From positions 211,041 through 275,040 of the forward strand of contig CANMZA010000002.1 in assembly GCA_947502305.1 (NCBI GenBank): 64,000 nucleotides of DNA. Direction: 5' to 3'. Under the pieces are notes generated by a model. It worked only from the letters and a program-made list of their open reading frames with translations, was not told the origin of the DNA and did not search any database. This DNA is from an uncultured Erythrobacter sp. Lineage in GTDB: Bacteria; Pseudomonadota; Alphaproteobacteria; Sphingomonadales; Sphingomonadaceae. Shown piece by piece: positions 24,559 to 33,962 of the stretch. The position numbers were made by a program, and so were the translations under genes. The first letter of the stretch is position 1, and each line of letters begins with the position of its first letter.

Positions 24559-27500
24559 ATGAAAGGAATATCCATACCCGTGACCAGCCCCGTTTTGCCG
24601 TCAGGCGCTCTTTTTTCTACGGCCCATTTTATCGACCGCAGCGAATTGCGACGCGCCTATCGCGCCGAAGAAAACGCGTGTGTGGATCAGCGGCTCGAAC
24701 AGGCGGCGCAGGCGCGCAAAGTGAGCGGGAAAGCGGCGGCCTTGGCGATTGAGCTGATCGAAGGCGCACGGGCCCACAAGGCCAGCGGGATTGACGCATT
24801 CTTGCAGCAATATGGCCTCGATACAGAAGAGGGCATCGCGCTGATGTGCTTGGCAGAAGCGCTGCTGCGTGTGCCGGATGATGAAACCGCCGATGCCCTA
24901 ATCCGCGACAAAATCGGCGAAATCGACTGGGCGGAACATTTGGGCGAAAGCTCCTCCACCTTCGTCAATGCGGCGACCTTTTCGCTCATGCTGACTGGTG
25001 AGGTTTTGGAACAACCGCATGAGCAGCAAACCGGTTTGGGCGGCACCTTAAAACGCACCATGAACCGCGTGGGCGAACCGGTGATCCGCAAAGCAACCTT
25101 GCAAGCCATGCGCATTTTGGGCGGACAATTTGTGTTTGGCCGAACCATTGACGAAGCGCTGAAACGCGCAAAGCCAGAGCGCGCAAAAGGCCTCACCCAC
25201 AGTTTCGATATGCTGGGCGAGGCGGCGATGACGTTCGCCGATGCTGAGCGGTACCGGATCTCTTATGAAGCCGCGATTGATCGGCTGGCGCGAGAGGCAA
25301 GCGGCGGTGTCGGCCCTTCGCCGGGTATCTCCGTCAAATTGTCCGCCTTGCATCCCAAATACGGGTTCCTGCATGCAGCAGAAGCGCGCGCCGATATTGT
25401 GCCGATTGTCAAAGCGTTGGCGATCAAAGCGCGCGATGCCAACATCCATTTCACCATTGACGCCGAAGAAGCCGAGCGGCTGGAAGTCTCGCTCGACATA
25501 ATTGAGACGCTGGCAGGCGATGACGACTTATTCACCCGCGAAGATGGATCGCGCTGGGAAGGGTTTGGCCTGGCCTTACAAGCCTATCAGAAACGCGGCG
25601 TGCCGCTTTGTGATTGGACCGCCAAATTGGCGCGGCGCCATGGGCGCAAATTGTTCGTTCGGCTGGTGAAGGGCGCGTATTGGGACACCGAGGTGAAGCT
25701 CAGCCAAGTGGGCGGCTTCGATGATTTCCCGGTCTTCACGCGCAAAATAGCGACCGATGTATCCTATCTGGCTTGCGCGGCGCGCTTGTTTGAACATGAC
25801 GATGTGATCCGCCCGGCCTTTGCAACGCACAACGCTTATACGGTTGCGGTGGTGAAGGAATTGAGCGGCGGCAGGCCGTTCGAATTTCAACGCCTACACG
25901 GCATGGGCGAGGAAGTGTTTGATGCGCTTCATAAGCTCGAAGGCAACAATCCCTCCCCGGTGCGCATTTACGCGCCGGTCGGCGGGCATAAGGAATTGCT
26001 GGCCTATCTGGTGCGCCGATTGCTGGAAAACGGGGCAAACACATCCTTTGTAAACCGCATGGGCGATGCCGATGTGCCCGCCGCCGATTTGGTCGGCGAT
26101 CCCGTGGCGGAACTCGCCGCGATACACCCGCGCCGCAATCCGGCGATTGCCCTGCCCAAGGATATTTTGGGAGCGGATACTGGCGGCCGGCTGAACAGCG
26201 CCGGGGTCGATCTCGCTGATCCCTTGGTCCTCGGCCCGCTGCAAGACAGGCTGGATGCGCTCAAGACGTTGCAATGGCGCGCGGAGCCTACCTTCCCCGC
26301 CGAAGAGCCCGGCGAAATCGCACCGATCACAATGCCGCATGATCTGTCGCAAGAGGTCGGCACACGCCGCGATGCCACCGAAGAAGAAGTCGAGGCCGCC
26401 TTCACCCGCGCCGCCGCCATTCAACCGGGCTGGGATGCGTTGGGCGGGGCGAAACGCGCTGTGTTGCTGGAGGAAGCCGCCAATCTGTTTGAGGCGCATA
26501 CCGATGAATTCTTGTCGCTGTGCCAGAGAGAGGCGGGCAAGACTTTGCTCGATGGTATCGCTGAGCTGCGTGAGGCTGTGGATTTCCTGCGCTATTATGC
26601 AGCAGAAGCGCGGCGGCAATTTGACGCGCCGATCCATTTACCCGGGCCAACCGGTGAAGAGAACACGTTGCGGATGCACGGGCGCGGTGTGTTTGCGACG
26701 ATCAGTCCGTGGAATTTCCCGCTTGCGATCTTTATCGGCATGGCCTCAGCAGCTTTGGCCGCTGGCAATTGCGTGATTGCAAAACCCGCCGAACAAACGC
26801 CGTTGATCGCCGCGCTTGCGGTGAAATTGTGCCACGCGGCGGGCATCCCGCCAGAGGCGTTGCAGCTGATCCCCGGTGCCGCTGATGTTGGCCAGATGAT
26901 TACCAGCGACCCGCGCCTTGCCGGGGTTGCCTTTACCGGATCGACCGAAACCGCGCGGCTGATCAACCAATCGCTTGCCGGGCGCGATGGCCCGATCGCC
27001 ACGTTGATTGCGGAAACTGGCGGGCAAAATGCGATGATCGTCGACAGTTCTGCTTTGCCAGAACAGGTGGTGCGCGACGTGCTGGCCAGTGCATTCCAAA
27101 GCGCGGGCCAACGCTGTTCCGCTTTGCGAGTGCTGTATCTGCAAGACGACGTCGCCGATGAAATGCTGGAGATGATCCGCGGCGGGTTTGAGGCTTTGCA
27201 TATTGGCGATCCGGCTTTGCTCGAAACCGATGTCGGTCCGGTGATTGATCCCGATGCTCAGGCCGCCTTGGAACGCCACGTTGCACGGCGTGAGGCAAGC
27301 GGACACCGCGTGTGGCGGCGCGAAATGGCGCCTTATACCGATGCGGGCTGTTTCGTTGCGCCCAGCATTATCGAGATCACCTCGATCCTTGATCTGAAAC
27401 GGGAGAATTTCGGCCCGGTATTGCATGTGGCGCGGTTTAAAGCGGAGGATCTGGGCCAAGTGATCGCCGATATCAACGCCACCGGATACGGCCTCACTCT

Positions 27501-27750
27501 AGGGCTGCACAGCCGTATTGAGGCCACCAAGAGTTTCATCCAAGAGCGCGCACGGGTGGGCAATTTTTACGTCAATCGCAATCAGATCGGCGCAATTGTC
27601 GAAAGCCAGCCGTTCGGCGGCGAAGGTTTGTCAGGCACCGGACCCAAAGCGGGCGGCCCGCATTACCTCGCCCGGTTTGCGACAGAACGCGTCACATGCA
27701 TCGACACCACGGCGGCGGGCGGCAATGCCAGCCTGCTCGCCAGTCTGTGA
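24559..27750 (+). CDS. putA: Bifunctional proline dehydrogenase / pyrroline-5-carboxylate dehydrogenase PutA
   Basis: PutA oxidises proline to glutamate in two steps. About 1063 residues from ATG 24559; GTG at 24580 is also possible and the frame is open to 24493. The PRODH barrel lies at about 160-480 (SVKLSALHPKYGF, LFVRLVKGAYWDTEVKLSQVGG, RLHGMGEEVFDAL). The P5C dehydrogenase domain is about 540-1040, with ISPWNFPLAIFIG, the Glu in IAETGGQNAMIV, catalytic Cys in FQSAGQRCSALRVL and PFGGEGLSGTGPKAGG. The N-terminal ribbon-helix-helix repressor domain of enteric PutA is absent, so it is a non-autoregulating form. No putP or putR gene is adjacent. Confidence 0.94.
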   Translation: MKGISIPVTSPVLPSGALFSTAHFIDRSELRRAYRAEENACVDQRLEQAAQARKVSGKAAALAIELIEGARAHKASGIDAFLQQYGLDTEEGIALMCLAEALLRVPDDETADALIRDKIGEIDWAEHLGESSSTFVNAATFSLMLTGEVLEQPHEQQTGLGGTLKRTMNRVGEPVIRKATLQAMRILGGQFVFGRTIDEALKRAKPERAKGLTHSFDMLGEAAMTFADAERYRISYEAAIDRLAREASGGVGPSPGISVKLSALHPKYGFLHAAEARADIVPIVKALAIKARDANIHFTIDAEEAERLEVSLDIIETLAGDDDLFTREDGSRWEGFGLALQAYQKRGVPLCDWTAKLARRHGRKLFVRLVKGAYWDTEVKLSQVGGFDDFPVFTRKIATDVSYLACAARLFEHDDVIRPAFATHNAYTVAVVKELSGGRPFEFQRLHGMGEEVFDALHKLEGNNPSPVRIYAPVGGHKELLAYLVRRLLENGANTSFVNRMGDADVPAADLVGDPVAELAAIHPRRNPAIALPKDILGADTGGRLNSAGVDLADPLVLGPLQDRLDALKTLQWRAEPTFPAEEPGEIAPITMPHDLSQEVGTRRDATEEEVEAAFTRAAAIQPGWDALGGAKRAVLLEEAANLFEAHTDEFLSLCQREAGKTLLDGIAELREAVDFLRYYAAEARRQFDAPIHLPGPTGEENTLRMHGRGVFATISPWNFPLAIFIGMASAALAAGNCVIAKPAEQTPLIAALAVKLCHAAGIPPEALQLIPGAADVGQMITSDPRLAGVAFTGSTETARLINQSLAGRDGPIATLIAETGGQNAMIVDSSALPEQVVRDVLASAFQSAGQRCSALRVLYLQDDVADEMLEMIRGGFEALHIGDPALLETDVGPVIDPDAQAALERHVARREASGHRVWRREMAPYTDAGCFVAPSIIEITSILDLKRENFGPVLHVARFKAEDLGQVIADINATGYGLTLGLHSRIEATKSFIQERARVGNFYVNRNQIGAIVESQPFGGEGLSGTGPKAGGPHYLARFATERVTCIDTTAAGGNASLLASL

Positions 27751-27793
27751 TCGGCTTGCAATCGCTGACATTTGCTCCTTAGATGAAAGTTCT

Positions 27794-28336
27794 ATGATCA
27801 AAATATTGCCTCGGTTTTTGACCCACCTCCTTACCATTGCTGCGCTTTTTTGGAGCGGCGCGGCGATGGCAGAGGTGAAAGTTCACTTCCACAGTTTCAA
27901 CGGATCGGTGCTGTTTGGCCGGTACCCCCACACATTCGTAGTGTTTGACGGCACGCTGGATGCAACGGGTGCACCGGTGAATGAAAATTATGGCTTTACC
28001 GCCAGATCGGCGGCGGCGGCGGCGACGCGCGATTGGGTTCAGCATCTCGTGGAAAGCGAACCGCAACGCTACATCCGCAGCACCAACCGGCATTTTTCAA
28101 TTACGCTTACCGATGTGCAATATTTCGCGATGGTGCGCGAAGTGCGGTCATGGAAGGATGAGCCCGGCAATCGCTACAGCCTTGATGAACGCAATTGCAT
28201 TCATTTTGTCGGACGCATGGCGCAAATGGCGGGTCTGCGGGTGGAATATCCCGGCAACATGCTGCGCCGTCCGAAAAAATGGCTCAACCACATCACCACG
28301 TTAAACCCGCAATTGGGCGCGCAAATTGTTGATTGA
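27794..28336 (+). CDS. Secreted LRAT/NlpC-P60-like (permuted papain) protein, function unknown
   Basis: The ATG at 27794 gives 180 residues with a signal peptide (LPRFLTHLLTIAALFWSGAAMA). The open frame extends upstream inside putA, but the signal peptide favours this start. Two motifs stand out: YPHTFVVFDG (His46) and, later, RNCIHFVGRMAQMAGL (Cys135). A His in a beta strand followed by an NCxHFV block is the arrangement of circularly permuted papain-like enzymes such as LRAT/HRASLS and YiiX-type NlpC/P60 proteins. Between them is ENYGFTARSAAAAATRDWVQHL. It could be an amidase or acyltransferase of the periplasm. The family guess is mine from motifs and not confirmed. Confidence 0.72.
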   Translation: MIKILPRFLTHLLTIAALFWSGAAMAEVKVHFHSFNGSVLFGRYPHTFVVFDGTLDATGAPVNENYGFTARSAAAAATRDWVQHLVESEPQRYIRSTNRHFSITLTDVQYFAMVREVRSWKDEPGNRYSLDERNCIHFVGRMAQMAGLRVEYPGNMLRRPKKWLNHITTLNPQLGAQIVD

Positions 28337-28457
28337 GCATCGGGTTTGCAGCCGATGATCTGGGTTTCGCGAAACAAACCCTTCCGCGCCAAAGACTCTT
28401 CCGGATAACCCAAGAGCCGCACTTGCCCGGCCCCGGCCCTTTGCGGGATTATGGGCC

Positions 28458-29012
28458 ATGGCGATTCTTTCCGACAAATGGATCCGTGAGCAAGCGCAAA
28501 CCAGGGGGATGATTGAACCCTTTGTCGAGGCGCAGCGCCGCGAAGGCGTGATCTCTTACGGCCTCAGCTCCTATGGCTACGACGCCCGTGTCGCGCCGGA
28601 GTTTAAGATTTTCACGAATGTGAATTCCTCAACCGTTGACCCGAAAAACTTCGACGAAGGCAGTCTGGTCGACCGCGAGACCGATGTCTGCATCATTCCG
28701 CCAAACTCATTCGCGTTGGCCAGGACGGTCGAATATTTCCGCGTGCCAGAGGACGTGCTGGTCATCTGCCTTGGCAAATCAACCTATGCACGGTGCGGGA
28801 TTATCGTGAATGTCACTCCGCTCGAACCGGGTTGGGAAGGGCACGTTACGCTCGAATTTTCCAACACGACGCCGCTGCCTGCGAAGATTTACGCCAATGA
28901 AGGCGCGTGCCAGTTCCTATTCCTCAAAGGCAATGAACGGCCCGAAGTCACCTATGCCGACCGCGCGGGCAAATATATGGGCCAGCGCGGCGTAACGCTG
29001 CCCCGGCTTTAA
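28458..29012 (+). CDS. dcd: dCTP deaminase
   Basis: Dcd deaminates dCTP to dUTP to supply thymidylate synthesis. The 184-residue protein is full length and contains the trimeric dUTPase-fold motifs: [84 protein letters not shown] with the Arg and Glu of the active site, and a C-terminal [13 protein letters not shown] that closes over the nucleotide. It stands alone on the plus strand, 121 nt after the preceding gene. Confidence 0.95.
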   Translation: MAILSDKWIREQAQTRGMIEPFVEAQRREGVISYGLSSYGYDARVAPEFKIFTNVNSSTVDPKNFDEGSLVDRETDVCIIPPNSFALARTVEYFRVPEDVLVICLGKSTYARCGIIVNVTPLEPGWEGHVTLEFSNTTPLPAKIYANEGACQFLFLKGNERPEVTYADRAGKYMGQRGVTLPRL

Positions 29013-29021
29013 GCCGCGCCA

Positions 29022-29810
29022 ATGACACTAGCGAAATTTCCATTCTGGCGGGTCGTCCCGGGCAATCGCGCGAGCGAATATATTTTGCCCGTCATGCCGC
29101 CCGCAACGGTAGGGCCAGAGGGCGCGCCGCATGTAATGGGCGGGGTCGCATTAGCAGCGGCGATTGATGCAATGGAATTGGCGAGCGAATTGCCAATCCT
29201 ATGGGCCAATATCCAATTTCTCAGCCCGACACAGCACGCAGAAGAGCTCACCATACGTTGCGAGCAATGCGGCGGCGGGCAATCTGTTGGCCAATGGATG
29301 GCAGACATCCAAGTCAATGGACGCCCAACCCACCGGATCAACGCGGCCCTAGGCGCGCGCGAACCTAGCGAACAGACAGTGTTTGCCAGCATGCCAGACC
29401 TTCCCGGCCCAGAAGATTGCCCGCCAAAGCCGATAGAGCGCTTTGGCGCACCTGGCAGCCTGTATGATCAGGTTGAAATGCGCATCGCGCGCAGCGACCC
29501 AGATCGCGGAGTCGAGGCGGTGTGGACCCGCAACACCTCAGACTTTGCCAATGATGCCGGTTGGTTAGCCACGGTCTCTGACTTTTTTCTGGGCGCGCAT
29601 CCCGGCAGTTGGGGCGGATCAAGCCTCGATGCCACATTCCGCTTTATCCAATCCGCGCCGCCGGGATGGGTTCTTTCGGTGACAGAAATGGCGGCCTTTG
29701 ATCGCGGCGTGGCGCATGGCAGCGCGCGTCACTTTGCCGAAGACGGCACCTTGCTGGCGATTTCCAGCCAGACCGGCGTCCTGCCAAGAGTTCCGCGCGA
29801 AGCGATGTAA
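29022..29810 (+). CDS. Acyl-CoA thioesterase (TesB-like double hotdog) family protein
   Basis: A 262-residue protein that looks like two fused hotdog domains of the acyl-CoA thioesterase II type. The first has GGVALAAAIDAMELA and LPILWANIQFLSPTQHAEELTIRCE; the second has WLATVSDFFLGAHPGSWGGSSLDATFRFIQSAPPGWVLSVTEMAAFDRGVAHGSARHFAEDGTLLAISSQTGVLP, which carries the family Asp and Gln/Thr pattern. It starts 9 nt after dcd and may be cotranscribed. Predicted to hydrolyse acyl-CoA; chain length unknown. Confidence 0.8.
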   Translation: MTLAKFPFWRVVPGNRASEYILPVMPPATVGPEGAPHVMGGVALAAAIDAMELASELPILWANIQFLSPTQHAEELTIRCEQCGGGQSVGQWMADIQVNGRPTHRINAALGAREPSEQTVFASMPDLPGPEDCPPKPIERFGAPGSLYDQVEMRIARSDPDRGVEAVWTRNTSDFANDAGWLATVSDFFLGAHPGSWGGSSLDATFRFIQSAPPGWVLSVTEMAAFDRGVAHGSARHFAEDGTLLAISSQTGVLPRVPREAM

Positions 29811-29911
29811 GCTAGCCCGATCATTCGGCCCATCAACCGGGGGCCGAACATGATCCCTTTTGACTCTCAGCCCGCACCGCCCCATGCCCTCCTGCAAAGG
29901 AGAAATACGTC

Positions 29912-31087
29912 ATGGCAACACCTGAATTCGATCTCATCGTTTACGGCGCAACCGGCTATACAGGCCGCCTCGTCGCTGAATATCTGGACCAACATTATGG
30001 CGGCAAACCCGGCGCGCCCAAATGGGCCATGGCCGGGCGCAGCCAAGAAAAACTAGAAGCAGTGCGCGATGAAATCGGTGCCCCTGCTGACACACCGCTC
30101 GTGGTGGCCAATGCCGATGACGCATCGGATCTTGAGGCAATGTGCGCGCGCACCAAAGTCGTGATCACCACCGTCGGCCCGTATCAGCTTTACGGTGATG
30201 CTTTGGTCGCCGCCTGCGTCAAAACCGGCACCGATTACACCGATCTTTGCGGAGAGCCCGCTTGGATGGCGGACATGATTGAGCAGCACCAAGAAGCCGC
30301 CAAAGCCAGCGGCGCGCGCATTTGTTTTTCGAGCGGTTTCGATTCGATCCCCTTCGATCTGGGTGTGTTGATGACGCAAAAGGCCGCGCAGGAGCGGTTT
30401 GGCGCGCCGTCAAAGAAAATTCGCGGACGTGTGCGGGCCATGGCGGGGACATTCTCCGGCGGGACCGCCGCCAGCCTTGGCGCGACGATGAAGGCTGCTG
30501 CGAAGAACCCAAAGATCATCAATGTGCTGCGCGACAGTTTCGCATTGGCACCCGGTTTTGACGGTCCAAGCCAGCCAACCGGCATGGTCCCGATGTATGA
30601 AAAGGATTTGGACAAATGGGCCGCCCCGTTTGTGATGGCGCCGATCAACACGAAAAACGTGCACCGGACCAATTTCCTCTTGGGCCACCCTTACGGCGAA
30701 GATTTCCAATATGACGAAATGATGCTGACCAGCCCGGGCGAAGCCGGCAAGAAAATGGCGGAAGCCGCGACGGAGATGATGAAAAATCCGTTTGGCGCAA
30801 AACCGCCCAAGCCCGGCGAAGGCCCAAGCAAAGAAGAGCGCGAGAATGGCTTTTACGACGTCTTGTTCGTCGCCGATGGCCCGGATGGCGAGACGCTGCA
30901 TCTGGGCGTTAAGGGCAAGTATGATCCGGGTTATGGCTCCACCAGCCGGATGATCACCGAAACTGGTATCGCGCTGCTGTCTTCGGACGCAGAAGGCGGC
31001 ATCGGAACGCCGGGATCATTCCTAGGTGAAGCGCTTGTGGACCGGTTGCAGGAACATGCGGAGATCCACTTCACCGTCGAGAAGTAA
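29912..31087 (+). CDS. Saccharopine dehydrogenase NADP-binding-domain protein (trans-acting enoyl reductase-like)
   Basis: A 391-residue oxidoreductase with an N-terminal Rossmann fold (FDLIVYGATGYTGRLVAEYLDQHYGG, GxxGxxG with nucleotide site) and the saccharopine-dehydrogenase-like middle (TTVGPYQLYGDALVAACVKTGTDYTDLCGEPAWMADMI). Proteins of this shape include mycobacterial trans-acting enoyl reductases of lipid synthesis, but the bacterial group is wide. It is unlikely to be a true lysine-pathway enzyme because the catalytic C-terminal domain differs. AAAGGAG precedes the ATG, and a strong terminator follows. Confidence 0.82.
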   Translation: MATPEFDLIVYGATGYTGRLVAEYLDQHYGGKPGAPKWAMAGRSQEKLEAVRDEIGAPADTPLVVANADDASDLEAMCARTKVVITTVGPYQLYGDALVAACVKTGTDYTDLCGEPAWMADMIEQHQEAAKASGARICFSSGFDSIPFDLGVLMTQKAAQERFGAPSKKIRGRVRAMAGTFSGGTAASLGATMKAAAKNPKIINVLRDSFALAPGFDGPSQPTGMVPMYEKDLDKWAAPFVMAPINTKNVHRTNFLLGHPYGEDFQYDEMMLTSPGEAGKKMAEAATEMMKNPFGAKPPKPGEGPSKEERENGFYDVLFVADGPDGETLHLGVKGKYDPGYGSTSRMITETGIALLSSDAEGGIGTPGSFLGEALVDRLQEHAEIHFTVEK

Positions 31088-31105
31088 GGCCTTCTTACCC
31101 ATGAG

Positions 31106-31145
31106 AAAAGGGGCGGAGTTGGCAATAGCCGGCTCCGCCCCTTTT
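31106..31145. terminator. Bidirectional rho-independent terminator
   Basis: A stem of GGGGCGGAG with CTCCGCCCC is flanked by AAAA and TTTT, between the convergent reductase and TonB receptor genes. Confidence 0.92.
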
Positions 31146-31207
31146 CATTTCTGGACTGACCTTTGCACTCCCAAAGGTCAGAAGCGCAAAGTCTAGAAAC
31201 CCATACT

Positions 31208-33403
31208 TCAGAAACTAAGCCGCACACTCGCGCGAATATTCCGGCCCGGCAATGGCAGGAATTCTTTGGTGAAGCTGGTGTGGCGGCGGCCGGTGGTGTC
31301 AAACAGGTTCTCACCCGCCAATTGCAACACCACATTCGGATTGGTCGGCAATGGACGCCATGACAGATAGAGGTTCACGAAAGTGAACGAGTCCGTGGTC
31401 GTTTCAAATTCGGCAACATCGTCTTGCTCGCCAAAATACTGCACTTCGCCGCGCAGGTTAAACGCGCTGACATCGGCGTCCAGCGCCGCCAGCAGGCTGA
31501 CGGGCGGGATGCGCGGGACATTGCTGCCATCGCTGAGGTCCGCAGCCACATAAGAGGCGCGCAGATCGGCGGAGACGGTGAAATCGTCATTCTCAATCAC
31601 CGGCATGGCAAAGGCGGCTTCGAAACCGAAGAAATCCGCATCGTCCTGAAGAAATTCAAAGACGGGTAGATCATCCTCTTCGTCGCCGGTTGCGGATAGG
31701 AAGATGAAATCGTCAAAGCTCTGGTAATAGACCGAGGCATTGAAGGAGATGTCACCAACATTGGCGCGCACAAAGGTCTCAAAGCCGATCGCGCTTTCTG
31801 TGTCCAAATCCGGATCGCCGATTTCAAACACCTGCGTTGCGATGTGAGGGCCATTGGCGAACAATTCTTCACCAGCGGGTGCGCGTTCTGAGCGTGACAG
31901 AGTGGCGCCAAAGCGCACGCCGCCTTCGCTTACAAGGATCGCCGACAAAGCGCCGGAGAACAGATCAAAATCACGCTCCAAGCCCAGTGGCTGCGATTCG
32001 ACATCGACCATTTCATATCGCCCGGCGGCTTCGATCTCGACGCCGCCCAATTCAAATTCTTGCGCGGTAAAGACCGCGATGCTGGTGGTTTCATTGGGCG
32101 CGACGAAGGCCTCTTCGCCTACCGCTTGAAAATCGCGTGAAGTGAATTGCGCGCCGATTACGCCGCCGCCGCTTTGGACCAATTCGGCGCGCGCTTCGAA
32201 AGTTTCGGTGTCGAATACGGTGCCGACTTCGGTGCCTTCAAATTCGGTGTGGGTGTAATCGGAATAGCCGCCGCGCAGTTTGAGCCGCGAGAAGAACCCT
32301 TCGCCCAAGGCAATGTCACCGCGGAAATCGGCGCGGAATTGTTCAAGGCCGATGGAGACGGTTTCTTCGCCCTCTTCCTCTTCTTCGCCGCCTTCTTCGC
32401 CTTCCTCACCGTGATGATGGCCGCCCTCTGGATTGCCGACGAGGCCGTAGCTGGTGTCGTAATATCCAACAGATGCGCCGAAGGTCGAATCGCCCAAGAT
32501 CACGCCAAGCCCGCCATTGACGGTCCAGGTTTCTGTGGCGCTATTGGGCACAAAACCGCGCTGAGCCGCTGCTTCGCGCAGCTCTTCGGCCTCTTCCAAT
32601 TCGCCTTCTTCTTCCTCTTCTGCGGCGTCACCAAGCAGGTCTGCGCGCAAATCATCGGTTAATTGAAAGCCCGGAATCTCCAGATCATCCGTTTCGCGGT
32701 AGGAACCATCGAGGTGGAGCACGAACATATCGTTCAATGCCGCATCGATCGATGCGCCGCCGCTGCGCAGATTGCTGGCGGTATCGAAGGCAGACAGCGC
32801 CTCAATATGCAGGCCGTGCTCTGGCACTGCGACAGGGATCCGGCGATCAATTACATTGACGACCCCGCCAATCGCTTGACTGCCGTAAAGCAAAGCCGCC
32901 GGTCCGCGCAGCACTTCGATCCGTTCAACCGTCAGCGGATCAATCGTTGTCGCGTGATCGGCGGAGGTGTTGGCAACATCAGCGGTGCCGAGACCGTCAA
33001 TCAGGACGCGGACACGTTCCCCATCCAGACCGCGCAGGATCGGACGCGATGCGCCGGGGGAAAAACTGGAGGCAGAAACGCCCGGCACTTTCGCCAGCAC
33101 TTCGCCAAGCTGACCATTGAGGTTGCGCTGAATTTCCTCGATTTCGAGCGTGTCCTGCCCGGCGATAAAGTCGAGCTCACTCAGCGCATCGGCGCTCACC
33201 AAAATATCACCGCGATAATGAGGATCGACCTCACTGGCTTCTTCTTGGGCGGCCCGGCGTTCGCTCTGACTTTGTTCATCCGCATTTTCACTGGTGATCT
33301 CACTGGCGCTCTCACTAGTGGTTTCATTCGCAAGCGCGGGGGTCGCGAAGGCAGTGCAAGAAAGCGCGGAGGCAAGGGCGAGGCGCGAAGACATCAGTTT
33401 CAT
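31208..33403 (-). CDS. TonB-dependent outer-membrane receptor, ZnuD-like (zinc uptake)
   Basis: A 731-residue receptor with signal peptide (ALASALSCTAFATPALA), plug domain (about 65-185) and a 22-strand barrel ending in Phe (RNIRASVRLSF). The plug segment RPILRGLDGERVRVLIDGLGTADVANTSADHATTIDPLTVERIEVLRGPAALLYGSQAIGGVVNVIDRRIP is very close to the pattern of ZnuD zinc receptors. Two loops are rich in acid and His residues (GGHHHGEEGEEGGEEEEEGEE; EEEEEGELEEAEE), fitting capture of divalent metal. GGGAA precedes the ATG. A palindromic element at 33421-33451 sits just upstream and may be a Zur operator. Zinc as substrate is inferred. Confidence 0.88.
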   Translation of the reverse strand: MKLMSSRLALASALSCTAFATPALANETTSESASEITSENADEQSQSERRAAQEEASEVDPHYRGDILVSADALSELDFIAGQDTLEIEEIQRNLNGQLGEVLAKVPGVSASSFSPGASRPILRGLDGERVRVLIDGLGTADVANTSADHATTIDPLTVERIEVLRGPAALLYGSQAIGGVVNVIDRRIPVAVPEHGLHIEALSAFDTASNLRSGGASIDAALNDMFVLHLDGSYRETDDLEIPGFQLTDDLRADLLGDAAEEEEEGELEEAEELREAAAQRGFVPNSATETWTVNGGLGVILGDSTFGASVGYYDTSYGLVGNPEGGHHHGEEGEEGGEEEEEGEETVSIGLEQFRADFRGDIALGEGFFSRLKLRGGYSDYTHTEFEGTEVGTVFDTETFEARAELVQSGGGVIGAQFTSRDFQAVGEEAFVAPNETTSIAVFTAQEFELGGVEIEAAGRYEMVDVESQPLGLERDFDLFSGALSAILVSEGGVRFGATLSRSERAPAGEELFANGPHIATQVFEIGDPDLDTESAIGFETFVRANVGDISFNASVYYQSFDDFIFLSATGDEEDDLPVFEFLQDDADFFGFEAAFAMPVIENDDFTVSADLRASYVAADLSDGSNVPRIPPVSLLAALDADVSAFNLRGEVQYFGEQDDVAEFETTTDSFTFVNLYLSWRPLPTNPNVVLQLAGENLFDTTGRRHTSFTKEFLPLPGRNIRASVRLSF

Positions 33404-33420
33404 CAGAGTTCCCGTATATA

Positions 33421-33451
33421 TGTGATAACGTCACAATGTGACAACATATCA
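33421..33451. promoter_or_regulatory. Overlapping dyad repeats, candidate Zur-type operator of the receptor gene
   Basis: TGTGA-N5-TCACA (33421-33435), TCACA-A-TGTGA (33431-33441) and a third related half pair TGTGA-N5-TATCA (33437-33451) overlap 18 nt ahead of the receptor ATG. The position suits repression of transcription. The link to zinc regulation is inferred from the gene; the sequence is not a canonical CRP site, whose spacer is 6. Confidence 0.5.
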
Positions 33452-33656
33452 TCCCCCTACGGATCGGTGGGCAAACTGCAACCGATAATTGGGCGAATTG
33501 GGCAAACTATCGGCGAAATGCGCATATGGATCGACATTCGACCAGCCACTGCGGCAAAATTGACACGCAAACAGAGCGCCATGGCAAACGGCACACGCGC
33601 ACTGACCACTGGCCCGATAACCGGGTGATAGATTCTATCTGTCATGGAAAGATCAA

Positions 33657-33731
33657 TGGAGCGGGCGAGGCGATTCGAACGCCCGACCCCAACCTTGGCA
33701 AGGTTGTGCTCTACCCCTGAGCTACGCCCGC
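33657..33731 (-). tRNA. tRNA-Gly (anticodon GCC)
   Basis: The minus strand folds into a full cloverleaf: acceptor GCGGGCG with CGCCCGC, D arm GCTC...GAGC, anticodon stem CAACC/GGTTG around TTGCCAA (anticodon GCC), T arm GGGCG-TTCGAAT-CGCCT, discriminator T and encoded CCA. It stands alone, downstream of no other RNA gene. Confidence 0.97.
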
Positions 33732-33962
33732 TCACTGACGTCTCACAGAGAGGCGATATTCGCACTTCTCTGCCGGAGAGGCGGCGCAAGTAACAGGGGC
33801 AGTGGATGCCTGCAAGCGCAAAATTGGATCATTTATCGCAATGATCACGCTGCGCCGTCTAGCCAGCGGGCACGTCAAGGTTCACAAGGCCGAAAAACAC
33901 CCCACATATGGGCGCAGATTCTCTCACCTATTTATTCTATTATCGACGACAGGAGCGTTTCC

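Noticed and set aside
33421..33435. CRP site before the TonB receptor gene
   Set aside because: TGTGA and TCACA are 5 nt apart rather than 6, and the overlapping dyads suggest another regulator.
32663..33628. A 321-codon plus-strand frame
   Set aside because: Antisense to the TonB receptor gene; no family feature and no ribosome site.
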